From the NCBI GenBank assembly GCA_037074615.1, contig CM073552.1:22048019-22112018 (forward strand): a stretch of 64,000 nt of DNA. Reading direction: 5' to 3'. The notes below the pieces were generated by a model that did no database searches, was not told where the DNA came from, and saw only the letters and a program-made list of their open reading frames with translations. Within the stretch, counting starts at the first letter, position 1. Each line of letters opens with the position of its first letter. This document shows, in pieces, positions 10,350 to 20,640 of this stretch. Origin of the DNA: Leucaena leucocephala (Eukaryota > Streptophyta > Magnoliopsida > Fabales > Fabaceae). A program made the position numbers and the translations under genes.

Positions 10350-12398
10350 TCAATGGGGAAACCTAGCAGTAAAAATACTCATAATTTCGTCTAAATTTCG
10401 TGCATAGATTGTATCTTTGTGAATAGAATCATTCTTAAAGTTGCAAAATTTGAAGATCCATTCGAATCCTGTGTTCTTAAGAAAGAACAGCGAAGCCTCC
10501 TTTCTCTTCGAGTGTTTGCCTTTCAAGTTCTTATGATGAAATGACCATATCTCTTCATTTATGGCCTCTATTTCTTTCTTTAAAACTTGGATTTTGGCAT
10601 CAAGTGCCCTTTTTTCCTTAATCATCTCCATCAACTCATCACATACGACCTATCAGAAGCAAATTAAACAAGATATATATATATATATATATATATATCA
10701 ATAGCATTACACATTTTTCAGAAGAACCTTGAAGATTAAGTGATAATTATTAATCTATACCTTGACTTGGTTTCTCACTGTTTCCCTTAAAACTTTTGAG
10801 ATTTTCCTTTTCTCTTGGAATTTTTTTATTTCTTCAGCTAGTTTTTCACACTTGTTCTTATTGTAGTGATGATGATATTGACATCTCGATTGTATCTGCC
10901 ATAACTACATTTATTTCATGGAAACCCAGGTAAGAAAAACATAAAAAGGCATTAATAAATCATATATATAAGATAATGATATCAATAAATAATTAAAAAT
11001 ATATTAATCTGGTTCTTAATATAAGAGCTATTGACTTTTTTAAGATAGATTAAGAAAACTAAATAAATCCCTAAATTATTACTAAATCCAACTCCTCCAA
11101 ATAAATTTATATTATATATTCCTTAATCTATCCAAATTAGTCAACCAACTCTTATATTAGTTATGATTAACTGATTTATTTGGCTTCCTTAATCTATTAA
11201 AAAAAGTCAACTAGTAGATTATGTAAGTAAAGTCGTACAATGTTACCAAGCTCTTGAATTGGTAAAGTTGAATCATTATTACTGCTTTCCTGGCTCAAAT
11301 TCATATCTCTGACCAAATGCTTTTCCTGGGCCAGGTTTTTCATCTTATGCTGCATTCAACTTCTGCTCCCAAGCATTAAAACAGAATAATATTTAGTTAA
11401 TTATAAACCACGATCATTAATTGGAATGAACAAGTATATAGGTTTAATTCAGTTTGATTATCATTTAATTTACTAGAGAACATAGTTTGCATTACTTGGG
11501 TTCTGTTCTTACATGTTTTTGAAGCTTTTCTAATTGCGATATTGAGCAAGACTTTGGAAAGGACATAGTGTCTAGTGCCTTGTACAAGTTAGTCAATAAG
11601 TCCTTTTTTCTATCAATAATTCTGTTGAGTGGGTCAAATTGAAGATGTTTCAATCTTGAAATCACCTCTTCACGATCAATCTCCATATATATGCCAGAAA
11701 ACAATCATACAATATAAAAAGATAATAGGATTATATAGCACCTAATATCTTAATTTTATTTCTCATATACGTCAAGTATCCTAATCTTATTTGTGGTACA
11801 ATTTTATCTATAATCTTTTTAATTTAGTGTAATTTCACCGATAATCTTTTTAATTTAGTACAATTTTACACATAATCTTATTTCTCAAGTACCAAGAATT
11901 GTACCAAATTAAAAAAGATTATAAGTGAAATTGTATCAAATTAAAAAGATTATGGGTAAAATTGTACTATAAATAAGATTGAGATATTTAATATATATGA
12001 GAAATAAGATCAGGATATTGGATGCTATATAATCCAAAGATAATATGATGAGAACATTATTAATTTTTCATCAGACAGGAAAATCGTCATTATTCTTAGT
12101 TTCAACTTACCGCTTTTTCTCTGAGGTATTCAGATATTTGAATAAGTCGCTGATCCATTTCCTCAAACAGCTTGATTGAATATTGAATTATGGACTTGGC
12201 ATCTACAGCGTCTTTTGGTCGAATGTTGACAAAACAAAATCGTTGGACTTTGTTCTGAACTTGTTGGGCATCGACAGCAACATCTGATTTCTGATTTGGA
12301 TAACCTACATTATTAGGTTTCTCACATGTTCTTCTTTCAGCTTTACTTTCTGGTGATGACTTATTCTGTGCCAAACCAGTTTCTTCTTCTCTTCCCAT
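10350..12398 (-). CDS. Array unit C: proton-pump-interactor-like coiled-coil protein (intact copy)
   Basis: Five exons can be joined in phase: 12111-12398, 11513-11680, 11239-11349, 10761-10895 and 10350-10649, giving about 333 residues. Exon 1 has a polar N-terminus, then RFCFVNIRPKDAVDAKS and LFEEMDQRLIQISEYLREK. This resembles the F-FVK-RP-D-D...KL-A...ITEKLRAKRSE block of plant proton pump interactors (PPI1 family), which bind the autoinhibitory C-terminus of the plasma-membrane H+-ATPase. The rest is charged coiled coil (CEKLAEEIKKFQEKRK; KEIEAINEEIWSFHHKNLK). It is about half the length of PPI1 and shows no C-terminal membrane anchor; the last 40 residues are not coiled coil. An in-frame ATG also exists at 12416, but alignment with unit D favours 12398. 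The exon 3 donor (GTACGA) was chosen because it keeps the frame; the nearer GTAACA does not. Family assignment is inference. Confidence 0.5.
10672..10698. repeat. (TA)n microsatellite in an intron of unit C
   Basis: The AT-dinucleotide run lies just upstream (gene sense) of the last exon's acceptor region in unit C. Confidence 0.8.
11010..11220. mobile_element. Stowaway-like MITE, copy 4, in intron 3 of unit C
   Basis: The left end (GGTTCTTAATATAAGAGCTA) and the right part (ATTAAAAAAAGTCAACTAG), with an internal inverted CTCTTATATTAG, match the family. The interior shows ACTAAATAAAT and ATTTATTTGGC segments in opposite orientation. The element lies wholly in the intron and does not disturb the reading frame. 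Confidence 0.5.
11728..12035. mobile_element. Foldback MITE with 10-base duplication (Mutator-like), in intron 1 of unit C
   Basis: The 308-base element is almost entirely palindromic. The left arm begins GGATTATATAGCACCTAATA and the right arm ends with TATTGGATGCTATATAATCC. Identical 10-base duplications AAAGATAATA lie at 11718-11727 and 12036-12045. A 9-11-base duplication and long inverted repeats fit a Mutator-like (MULE) MITE. A transcript through this intron would fold into a very long hairpin. Confidence 0.8.
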
Positions 12399-12423
12399 TG
12401 ATATTCTTGACACCACGGACGTT

Positions 12424-12441
12424 CAGCAGCCTGGCTTTGAT
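12424..12441 (-). promoter_or_regulatory. Conserved leader/promoter motif of array units (unit C)
   Basis: The sequence TTCAGCAGCCTGGCTTTGAT lies just upstream of the start codon. It is repeated in unit D (16879-16896) and in an orphan scrap at 15146-15163. Confidence 0.45.
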
Positions 12442-12451
12442 ATGGTGTTTG

Positions 12452-12468
12452 GTGTGTGTGTGTGTGTC

Positions 12469-12504
<36 letters not shown>
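12452..12504. repeat. (GT)n microsatellite just upstream of unit C start
   Basis: This is a TG-dinucleotide run with one CTATA interruption, about 55-105 bases before the ATG of unit C on the gene strand. It is therefore probably in the 5' UTR or core promoter. Units A, B and D lack it. Confidence 0.85.
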
Positions 12505-12506
<2 letters not shown>

Positions 12507-12663
12507 GTCTTCTGTAGCAAGGAAATGTGAGAGATTAATAAATTTTGAAGAGTACATTGGATTAGAGATGAGAGAAGAGTCAATGGAAGCTAGCATTATT
12601 GCCGAGGGGATATTAATAAATTAAATAAAGAATGGTGCTTCTGAGGGATCAAATTAATTGAAC

Positions 12664-12697
12664 ACCTTGCACCCCACGCCAAGAAAATGTCAACTTT
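12664..12697 (-). promoter_or_regulatory. Conserved promoter block, unit C
   Basis: CCTTGCACCCCACGCCAAG is followed by AAAATGTCAACTTT, which keeps the TTGAC core on the gene strand, about 270 bases upstream of the start codon. Confidence 0.45.
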
Positions 12698-12699
12698 AG

Positions 12700-13734
12700 A
12701 TTATATCAGAAATGGAGGGTACTTTTGACCAAAAAACACATTTATTTAAAGTATCAAATTATGCTTGGCTAGTGTATATATAATTAATGCATAAATTACT
12801 CTGAAAATGCCTTTATTATTTCTTTTTTTAAAAAAAAATCAACCAAATAAATCAATATGTATGTATTCTTAATTCGTTTTGGTAGAAATTATTTGAAAAA
12901 TCAATTTTTTTTCATTAATAATCAAGCTTTATAGCATGCAAAATATCATATAATGGAAACGATGGGTACAGAATGAGATTCAATCTATAGATAAAAAGTA
13001 TAACTTGTACCTTTTGATCAATTAATATACAAATTCAATTAAATATCCCAGTTTTTATCAATGATCAAAAAGTACTCTTTTCAAAATTTATTCAACTAAA
13101 CAAGCTAGGCTTTTGTGCAGGCAGCAATTTGCTTGGTATTTTACAAGTAGCAACGGTGAAATATTAGGGAGGGAAACAAAAAAATCAATAATACATATAT
13201 ATATATATATATTGTTATGAATAATATCTTTATAGATGTCCATATCTCTCCCATAATTTCATCACTTCACAATCATCTCCAATTATTAAGGAATTGTTGT
13301 ATCTGATATAATTGAGATTGTAAAATTGTACTTATATATTCGGCACCCCTGAAAGAAATAAGAATTCCTCTCTTTTCTCCTCTCTAATTCTTTTCTCTTC
13401 TACTCTATTCTTTGTTTATTTTTTATATATATATATATATGCATGCATTTATATCTCGTCCATTAAGTAATTAGGAGTTCGATTTGCAATTTTATGTTAA
13501 AGTAAATTCAATTGAGAGGTGTCGAACATTTATCTCCTATTGTCCGCGAGAAATATTAATATTGACGATGATTAGCAAAAAAAATTAAATATGTTTGCCA
13601 CCAACTAACATGTTATGTATGATGGGGTGGTTTTTAAAGTTTATCAAAATACACTTGAGATTACAGCTAAATTCAAGATGTCAATATTTAATACACTGAT
13701 TTACGTTCAAACATGTCCAATCATCAAATATCTA
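12700..13734. other. AT-rich intergenic sequence
   Basis: The stretch contains (TA)n tracts near 13194-13211 and 13425-13440. A possible old SINE scrap at about 13450-13560 shows a B-box-like GGAGTTCGATTTGC. I see no gene. Confidence 0.4.
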
Positions 13735-14685
13735 TATTTTATAAAGTTAAGGTGCCCCGACTGCCCTAAAATATTTGTTTTAATCACGTCTAGTATCCTA
13801 AAGTAATTTATGTTACGCCAAATACCTTAAAATATTTTCTCATATACACTTAGTACTATCATAAAGTAATTTATGGTGCACTTAGTGTCCTGAAGTATTT
13901 TTTCATATGCGCCCAGTGCCCTAAAGTATTTTCTCATGTGCACCAAGTACCATAAAATAATTTGTGGTGTAATTTCACCCTCAAAGTATTTAAAATAATG
14001 TAATATCATCCATACTAACATAATCATTAATTTTGACCATAAATGATCATTCAGCTCTATTTTAACCCAAAAAAAGCTGACTTTGCAAGATGACCCAGTT
14101 CTCCTGAATTATTTTACTCTTCATGCTTTCTTCTTTCTCATTCTCTCTTATTTACCCTTTCGTTCCATCTCATACTCTCTCTTTTCTTCCCTCTAACTCT
14201 TCATTTTTTTATCAGATTCTGGTGAATAATATGAAAAGAAGAGAAATGTTAATTTCCGTTCCAAAATTTTGAATAATATGAAAAGAAGGTCATGAATTAT
14301 TTTACTTGCTGGATAGAAATTTGTAAGAAAAAAGAAAGCTTGAACAAGGTGAAAAAAATGCCATAAATTATTTTGCACATTCATAGATATTGAAGAACCT
14401 AGAAAAATAAACAAGAAAAAAGATATTATATATTTTAGGGCACTGGATGCACTTGAGAAAATATTTTAGGGCACTAGGTGCACCTAAAAAAAATACTTTA
14501 GGGCACTAGACGCACATAAAAAAATACTTCAAAATACTGGTCGCACTATAAATTATTTTAAAATATTAGGCGCACTTAAAAAAATATTTTAAAATACTGG
14601 GTATATTATAAATTATTTTAAATCACTATATGCATATAAAAAATACTTTAAAGTACTTGACAACCCTTAACCCTATTTTATATCA
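13735..14685. mobile_element. Large foldback element with tandem-repeat arms
   Basis: The left arm (about 13735-13995) and right arm (about 14430-14685) are inverted copies. Each arm is built from 35-40-base imperfect repeats of the type CCTAAAGTATTTTCTCATGTGCAC and its complement GTGCACCTAAAAAAAATACTTTAGGGCACTAG. The roughly 430-base centre (TTTGAATAATATGAAAAGAAG and similar) is not repeated in the arms. No protein frame is evident. It looks like a foldback-type DNA transposon or a long inverted-repeat MITE. Borders are approximate and I could not assign a target-site duplication. Confidence 0.55.
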
Positions 14686-15186
14686 CTAGCTCTAGATTTA
14701 TCCAATAATATGTGACGTGACGTTTGTCTATTCTATCCAATTCTATTTTGAGCTTGATCTATTTCAGGTAGCATCATTGTTACTCCCTAACACTGCTCTT
14801 CTTTCTGATTCATAATCTTGCTGAACTCTGTACCGATGGAGGGAGGACGCACTGCTCTTCAATATTCCCTCAAGAGTACCTTTACTTTTTTTTTTTTTAA
14901 ATCATTGTAAAGTCCCAAAGATAAATATATTCATTAAAAAAATTTATAATAAATAAGCAATATATAATAATGAATTTTACTATAAAAATGACATTAGGTA
15001 TATATTTCTAACTTATTTATGGAATTTTGGTTAATTTTTTTTTAGAACTTTATAATGATTTTCTTTTATTTGTTCCCAATTTTTCTACGCTAGAAGGAAG
15101 TTTTTTTTTCTCCGGTTACAAAATGTTTTATCCCTTGCTAGGGTGGAGCAGCCTGGCTTTGATGAATTAATCACACCTAAGAGTTG
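14686..15186. other. AT-rich spacer with an orphan array-promoter scrap
   Basis: Mostly AT-rich sequence without genes. The segment 15141-15163 (GGGTGGAGCAGCCTGGCTTTGAT) matches the leader of units C and D, suggesting a vanished array unit. Confidence 0.5.
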
Positions 15187-15406
15187 TTTGGTAGGAGGAA
15201 TTTGGAGAGGAAAATTTCTTTGTTAAATTTTAAAAAATTAGATAAGTGGAGATAGAATTTTTTAATTGATTTTTCTTTCACTTTTATCTTACATTTTCTC
15301 TTTATTAAAAATTTATAGCCACATTTTTTAATTTTTTTTTAAATTAAACTTAAAAAAAATTACCCCCCTTTCTCATCCCTCCAAATCCCTCGTACTAAAC
15401 ATCCCC
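15187..15406. mobile_element. Short MITE with inverted ends
   Basis: The left end TTTGGTAGGAGGAATTTGGAG is the imperfect inverse of the right end CTCCAAATCCCTCGTACTAAA. AGAGTTG occurs on both sides (15180-15186 and 15407-15413) as a likely duplication. About 220 bases, AT-rich inside; superfamily uncertain. Confidence 0.55.
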
Positions 15407-16561
15407 AGAGTTGGGTTTAACATGACTAGAGGCATGCTTACTTGTTTTTGATACACCGGAAAGTCACCTAAAGACACGCTTTAACCTAATAATGAATTCC
15501 TCATAACCCAAAACAAAGGAGTTTGTTCAAACACGAGTATAATATTAGAAAAATGACAATATTGGATCACTATATATATATATATCAGACATAAGAGAAG
15601 AATAATAATATTGCCTTCAGCTCAGAATATAAACTAATCTTTTTAATATCATGAAAGCAGTTAATTAATACTCGTATGTATGATCTTATAAAAAAGTTTA
15701 AAGGAAGTGTTTGACTGAATATAAAATGCTGATTATTAATAGTAGTACTATTAGTCCTTAGTGCAATATAGTTAAACTCAAGCTCGCTTGATATTCGTGA
15801 GACCAATATCATGCCGGATATTTGTGGCATTCATTTTCGCGCATATTATTCGTGGGTCTTGTACATGCGTGTCTATTATTAGTGGGTTTCACACTTGCGC
15901 CTATTTTCGTGGCTTCTAGCCACACCGGAATAGTTAGTTACCCTTGTGGACTGTGTGTCCACGTCAAATAATTTGTTCTATTGAAACTCTATGAAAAGTT
16001 GAGATTTAAGAATTATTATTTTAAATTAATTTCTCTGAATAAAATGTTTCACTGACTATTAAATTGATTTGATTAATAATTTTTATACAGTTTCATTCTT
16101 GTTATGATTCTATATTTTAAAAATCTAGATTTATCAATAAACTTTATTATTCACAGTTTAATATGTTTTAAATGGTATTTTTTGTATTTTTAATTATTTT
16201 AATAATGGGTTATTCACCGGTAGATTATTTTAGCCTCAGATAATACTATTGACCTTGCACCTCCAACAAAATAGAGAAAACTCTCATGGCTAATCAAAAT
16301 TTATAGATGCTCCAAGTAGTCTATAGGCAGGATTCCTGTCCCTTCTTGTTCTTTCGAGATGTATAAATCATTGTATGTGGTATGGTATTTATTATTTTGG
16401 AAGATAAAGATATATTCATATATGATAAATTTTAAAATGATTTATGCATGTTTAAGATTATTATTATATTAATTATGATGTGTAAAGGCTTACGGAATGT
16501 GAGTTTTTTAATATTTTGTGCCGGTCACCTTTAATTGTTGGGCGTGACAATAAATGTCACA
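15407..16561. other. Intergenic sequence with short tandem repeats
   Basis: The stretch 15845-15930 holds about three imperfect 28-30-base repeats (TATTATTCGTGGGTCTTG, TATTATTAGTGGGTTTC, TATTTTCGTGGCTTC). It is richer in CG dinucleotides than its surroundings, so it may be a transposon end or satellite relic. The rest is AT-rich and without genes. Confidence 0.4.
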
Positions 16562-16866
16562 TTTTTTTCAGAATTCTCAAGCTATCAAGCACCTCTTCAC
16601 GACGAAACTGCAATGATACACAGAATATAGTAAGATCATTGACACCATTGTTCTTTCAATCTTATTTTGTGTTCACTTACTGATTTGTCTCTAATCTTTT
16701 CAGATATCTGAAGAAGTCGCTGATCCATTTCCTCAAACAGCCTGACTACATCCTCAAGTTTGGACTTGGAATCTGCATCTTTTGGCCAAATTTTCACAAA
16801 ACAAAAGGGTAGAGCTTTATTCTGTGCATTATTGGGTTTTGTTTCAGCTTCACTTTCTCTTGCCAT
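16562..16866 (-). pseudogene. Array unit D: 5' fragment of a proton-pump-interactor-like gene
   Basis: Exon 1 (16681-16866) is open for 62 residues and gives the clearest family block: LPFCFVKIWPKDADSKSKL then LFEEMDQRLLQISEKIRDK, ending at a GTAAGT donor. About 70 bases further on, exon 2 starts (GCAG acceptor, RREEVL coded at about 16565-16610), but homology stops at about 16562. The remaining exons present in unit C are absent, so the gene is truncated. Its promoter and upstream flank match those of unit B for more than 1.5 kb. Confidence 0.6.
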
Positions 16867-16970
16867 AGATCATACGTGGAGCAGCCTGGCTTTGATGATA
16901 TGTGAAGTTTGAGATCAATAAATTTTCAAGTGTTTGGATTAAATAGAATAGAGAAAGTCAATGGAAGATA

Positions 16971-16973
<3 letters not shown>

Positions 16974-17011
<38 letters not shown>
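16974..17011. repeat. (TA)n microsatellite in promoter of unit D
   Basis: This long AT-dinucleotide run is in the same position as that of unit B at 8801-8826. Confidence 0.85.
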
Positions 17012-17014
<3 letters not shown>

Positions 17015-17075
17015 CTGAACTGTTGTTTATTAACAAAACGGCTCCCTTCTCTTAAGGGATGAAACTAAATCAACC

Positions 17076-17108
17076 CCTTGCACCCCACTCCAAGTAAAGT
17101 CAACTTTT
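17076..17108 (-). promoter_or_regulatory. Conserved promoter block, unit D
   Basis: CCTTGCACCCCACTCCAAGT is followed by AAAGTCAACTTTT. The TTGAC core is intact on the gene strand, about 215 bases upstream of the start codon. Confidence 0.45.
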
Positions 17109-17249
17109 GTTAATATAAGAATGAAAGAACAAATATATTAATCATATAAATTTATTGCTGAATAATGATGATGATGATGAGAGTACAACAGCTAATAAAT
17201 TTTTATTTACTGTGAAAGATTAGCTCATTTTGTAGGATTCAATGACCCA

Positions 17250-17563
17250 TGTTGATCTTTCTAAGATTTCTTTTCTTTTTTAATAGGAAAATTTTTGGAA
17301 AGGGGTTGGGCTCACCCACGATCTAAGGGTAAGGCGAAGTCTCCCTTCCTCCTAGGCGATACCAATATCAGGCAGGGCAAGCCGTCTATTACTCTTAGGC
17401 ATAAACCTAAGCACCCAGGAATTAGGATGCCTCCCCAAGCGCCGCGCAGAAACCATAACAAAGTGGTACTCCCTAGAGATCGAACACGCTTCAAATAGTC
17501 ATATGTCTCACCCCTTCGTCAATTTTAAACCTATAGACGATGGGTTGTTGATCTTTCTAAGAT
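17250..17563 (-). mobile_element. SINE family S, copy 1, with 18-base duplication
   Basis: The element (17268-17545) is flanked by exact duplications TGTTGATCTTTCTAAGAT. The + strand begins with a T-rich tail (TTCTTTTCTTTTTTAATAGG), so the sense orientation is minus with a 3' A-rich tail. On the sense strand a GTGTTCGATCTC B-box-like motif and a GACGAAGGGGTGAG A-box-like motif lie near the 5' end. The body includes CACCCACGATCTAAGGGTA and CTCCTAGGCGAT, shared by six further copies in this window. Confidence 0.75.
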
Positions 17564-17679
17564 GAATTAATCATTGTTACTTATGAGCCCATACCTAAAA
17601 CATTACATGGACCATCAATATCTTGAGTCCAATCTCTGTGATAACGAAATGAAATGAGATGTCACCCAGTATATTTTTT

Positions 17680-18270
17680 CTATAAACTGTTCTCTAAAAG
17701 TCATTTTCTAAAAGCTAATCAAAAACTATCTTTTTTTATAAGCCTTTTTCCAAACTCTTGTCCAAACAAAATTCATGCTATATTTCTCCTTGATAAAGGT
17801 AATTCTCCTCAGCAACTCATGTTGGTATTTGAGGTAAAAGCTTTTATACTTATGGCCGGTTTGAAAACTCATATAACCAAAGTTTTAAAAGGGATTTTTG
17901 CCTAAACTTTAGTTTAGAAAAATTTTAAAATAAACAGTTATATTTGTCTAAAAAGCCTTTTAGGCTAAATTATAGTTTAAAATCAAGATTTTGGATAAGC
18001 TACTGAGACTAGTTTCTTGAACAGTAAAAGAACTTATGAACTACCCAATTACTATTTTATCTTTACTTTTTCTTACACCCTCTCCCCTCTATCATCTCCT
18101 CTCTCTTCTCCACCATCTCTTCTCTCTCCCCTCTCTTCTCCACCATTTCTCCTCTATCATCTCTCTTATTTTTAATAAAATCATACCATTTCTGGTAATT
18201 TTCTAATATCAAAAATCCCTCTGGTAATAACTATTTATTTAGAACCTCTTTTTTTCCATAAGCTCTTCTC
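17680..18270. mobile_element. MITE family M (GGCCTGTTTGG type), rearranged copy
   Basis: The stretch 17855-18265 carries the family body: GGCCGGTTTGAAAACTC start, GGATAAGCTACTGAGACTAG, then a long CTCTCC-rich pyrimidine tract and CTGGTAATAACTAT. Its normal right end is missing, but a copy of such an end (ATAAGCC...CCAAACTCTTGTCCAAACA) sits upstream at 17690-17768. This points to a rearrangement or a second truncated copy. Confidence 0.5.
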
Positions 18271-18379
18271 CACTGCTACAAGAAACACATGGACACAAAA
18301 TTCATGTTATATTTCTCTCCTCGTAGTACTGTATATTGTTACATATATACGTCTAATAATCTAATAAGATTCATTTTTT

Positions 18380-19194
18380 TTAAAAAAAAATCTAAAAGAT
18401 TATATGAACTTGAAAGGGATTATTCCGAAACTTTTGTTTTCAAGTGAAAGAATCTATGTGAAACGTACGTGGAAAAGAGTAAAAGCAAAAAAGAATTACT
18501 AATTTAACCTATACATTTTCGTTAGATTATTTTCTTCATGACACACTCGAATGCATAAAGGGTTAAAGGCTACTACGTGTTGGCTTTGGAGAAAAGTCAA
18601 GTATAAAAAAAATTGAGTTTTTAAAGAGGAAAAAGCTGAGAAGATTAAAAGAAGATACGTTCAAGATCAGTTTGACCAAATCACTACTTCATGTGCGTCG
18701 TCAAAACCCAATTTAGATGAGCCATGTTTCGGCTTTGAAGATAAGATAGGAAAAGCATAAATGCCTTCATATATATATATATATATATATATATGAGAAA
18801 CCAGACAGAGTTTTCCTCTTTTAGGGTTATATGCCTTTGTGTTGTTTTGTGTATGGCATCTATATCTTCAATCTTCATCTTATCATCGCAAACAAGAGGC
18901 TTGCACCGTCCTTCACGAGGAGATAAATTCCTTGTGTAAAAATTAAGCCATCTCAAGAATAAAATATTTTCCCCCTTTTTGGTCCAAATCATTTCAGGGG
19001 AAATCTTTCACGATTCATCAATTACTTAAGATATATATTCTGAATGTGAGATATTTAGGTTCCCTGAGTCTTATCTTGTAGCTAGTTGAGCCTCGTGCCG
19101 TGGATATAGGCATAAACGAAGCTTAATATCTCGGAGATAGTGAGTTCTCCTTCGTAATGGGCCCAGCCCAAAAAGATTGTACAGGTGTTTTTCT
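18380..19194. other. Intergenic sequence without a supported gene
   Basis: The 5' part continues the segment shared with unit B to about 18380. An open frame of about 100 codons exists on the minus strand (18684-18992) but includes a translated (TA)n tract (18768-18794) and shows no recognisable domain, so it is not called as a gene. Confidence 0.4.
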
Positions 19195-19741
19195 CTAGGC
19201 GGCCTCAAAGAAATTAAGTTTTTATACTTAAGCCGGTTTAAAAACTCATGTAACCAAGGTTTTAAAAAGATTTTTTACCTAAATCTTAGTCTAAATTTTT
19301 TTTAAAATAAATAGTTATATTTATCTAAAAAAGTTTTTGGACTAAATCATGATTTAAAATCAAAATTTTGGATAAGCTACTGAGACTAGATTCTAAAATA
19401 GTAAAAGAGCTTATGAACTACATAATTACTATTTTACCCTTACTTTTTCTTACATTCTCTCTCCTCTATCCTCTCTCTTCTCCACCGTCTCTCCTCTCTC
19501 ATCTATCTTCTCTCTTCTCTACCCTCTCTCCCCTCTCTTCTATTTTATTTTTAATAAAATCATACACTTTCTAGTAATTTTCTAATATCAAAAGTCATTC
19601 TGGTAATAACTATCCAAACACTCATTTATTTAGAACCATTTTTTTTTCATAAGCTCTTCTCCAAAAGTTATTTTCTAAAAGCTGTCCAAAAACTTTTTTT
19701 TCATAAACCTTTTTTTAAACTCTTATCCAAACAAGCTCTTA
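19195..19741. mobile_element. MITE family M, copy 2
   Basis: The left part (AAGCCGGTTTAAAAACTC) and right end (CTTATCCAAACAAGC) are the family's inverted termini. Between them are GATAAGCTACTGAGACTAGA, a TCTCTCCTCTATCC-type pyrimidine tract and CTGGTAATAACTATCC. About 545 bases. Confidence 0.6.
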
Positions 19742-20077
19742 ATAGTATATGTCACTAATTATTTAAATTATTTAAATTTATATTTTTTTATTAAAAAAAA
19801 AGGAATTTTAATTATTTTTTCATACTTAATAGTGTATGTAACTAATTCATCTAAATTTCTTCCTAAGAAATAATGTGAATGTGTGTAATGGTAGTCACTT
19901 TTTAAATCCTCGGAAAGTGATATTGAAAGTCATTGTTAAAGATTTCTTTAGACAAGCTACCTTTTTCTCCTTTCTTTTGGAGCTATAAAGGTATAATAAC
20001 TTGTTCAATAAGAAATTGCATTCCAAAGAAACTTCAGTAACCTGAATTTGTATAGTGCATTTAAGTTTGGATTCTAC

Positions 20078-20300
20078 TCCTTTCGATCTTAAATATAAAT
20101 ATAAAATTTAGTTAATTTTTTTAAAAAATTAAATTAATTAAATTAATTAATTAATTATAATTAAATTTAATCATTTAAAATAAATTTATACAATATACTT
20201 ATTAATATACCCAATATAGTCAATTAATTTTTATATTAGTTATAATAAATTATTTTATTTAATTTTTTTAATTTATTTAAAAAATTTAAATTAGAGAAGT
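20078..20300. mobile_element. Stowaway-like MITE, copy 5 (decayed)
   Basis: ACTCCTTTCGATCTTAAATA at the left and TTTAAATTAGAGAAGTAAT at the right, with the internal AATTATAATTAAATT symmetry, match the family layout. Mutation has blurred the ends. Confidence 0.4.
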
Positions 20301-20439
20301 AATATTTAACGATACTTTTTTAAGACTTAAATTTATTTCAAAACAATATTTAAATATGTACAATGCATCGATTCAAACTTTTTAATACAATATTCATTAT
20401 TTAATAAGTATTAATAATTAATTTAAACATATTGTTTAA

Positions 20440-20640
20440 CCTTGATAAAGGTAATTCTCCTCGCCAACTCATGTTGGTATTAGAGGTAAAAGCTCTTATC
20501 AGTTAAGTGAGTGGTTTAAAGTTCGAATCTCAATTCTTATATACAATACTTTAATTAGAAAAAGTTTATCTTTATCCTCAGCATCTCATAAAAGATTAGA
20601 CCATGTTGTCGGTGAAGTATACTCCTTATATCTTATCTAA
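20440..20640 (+). mobile_element. tRNA-like SINE relic
   Basis: The sequence GTTGGTATTAGAGGTAAAAG (A-box-like) is followed about 40 bases later by AAGTTCGAATCTC (B-box-like). The first 70 bases also occur at about 17791-17850, and a related inverted fragment may lie at 24030-24080. The tail is degenerate. Confidence 0.45.

Noticed and set aside
18684..18992. Open frame of about 100 codons on the minus strand
   Set aside because: It translates a (TA)n microsatellite, has no recognisable domain and no supporting splice or promoter context.
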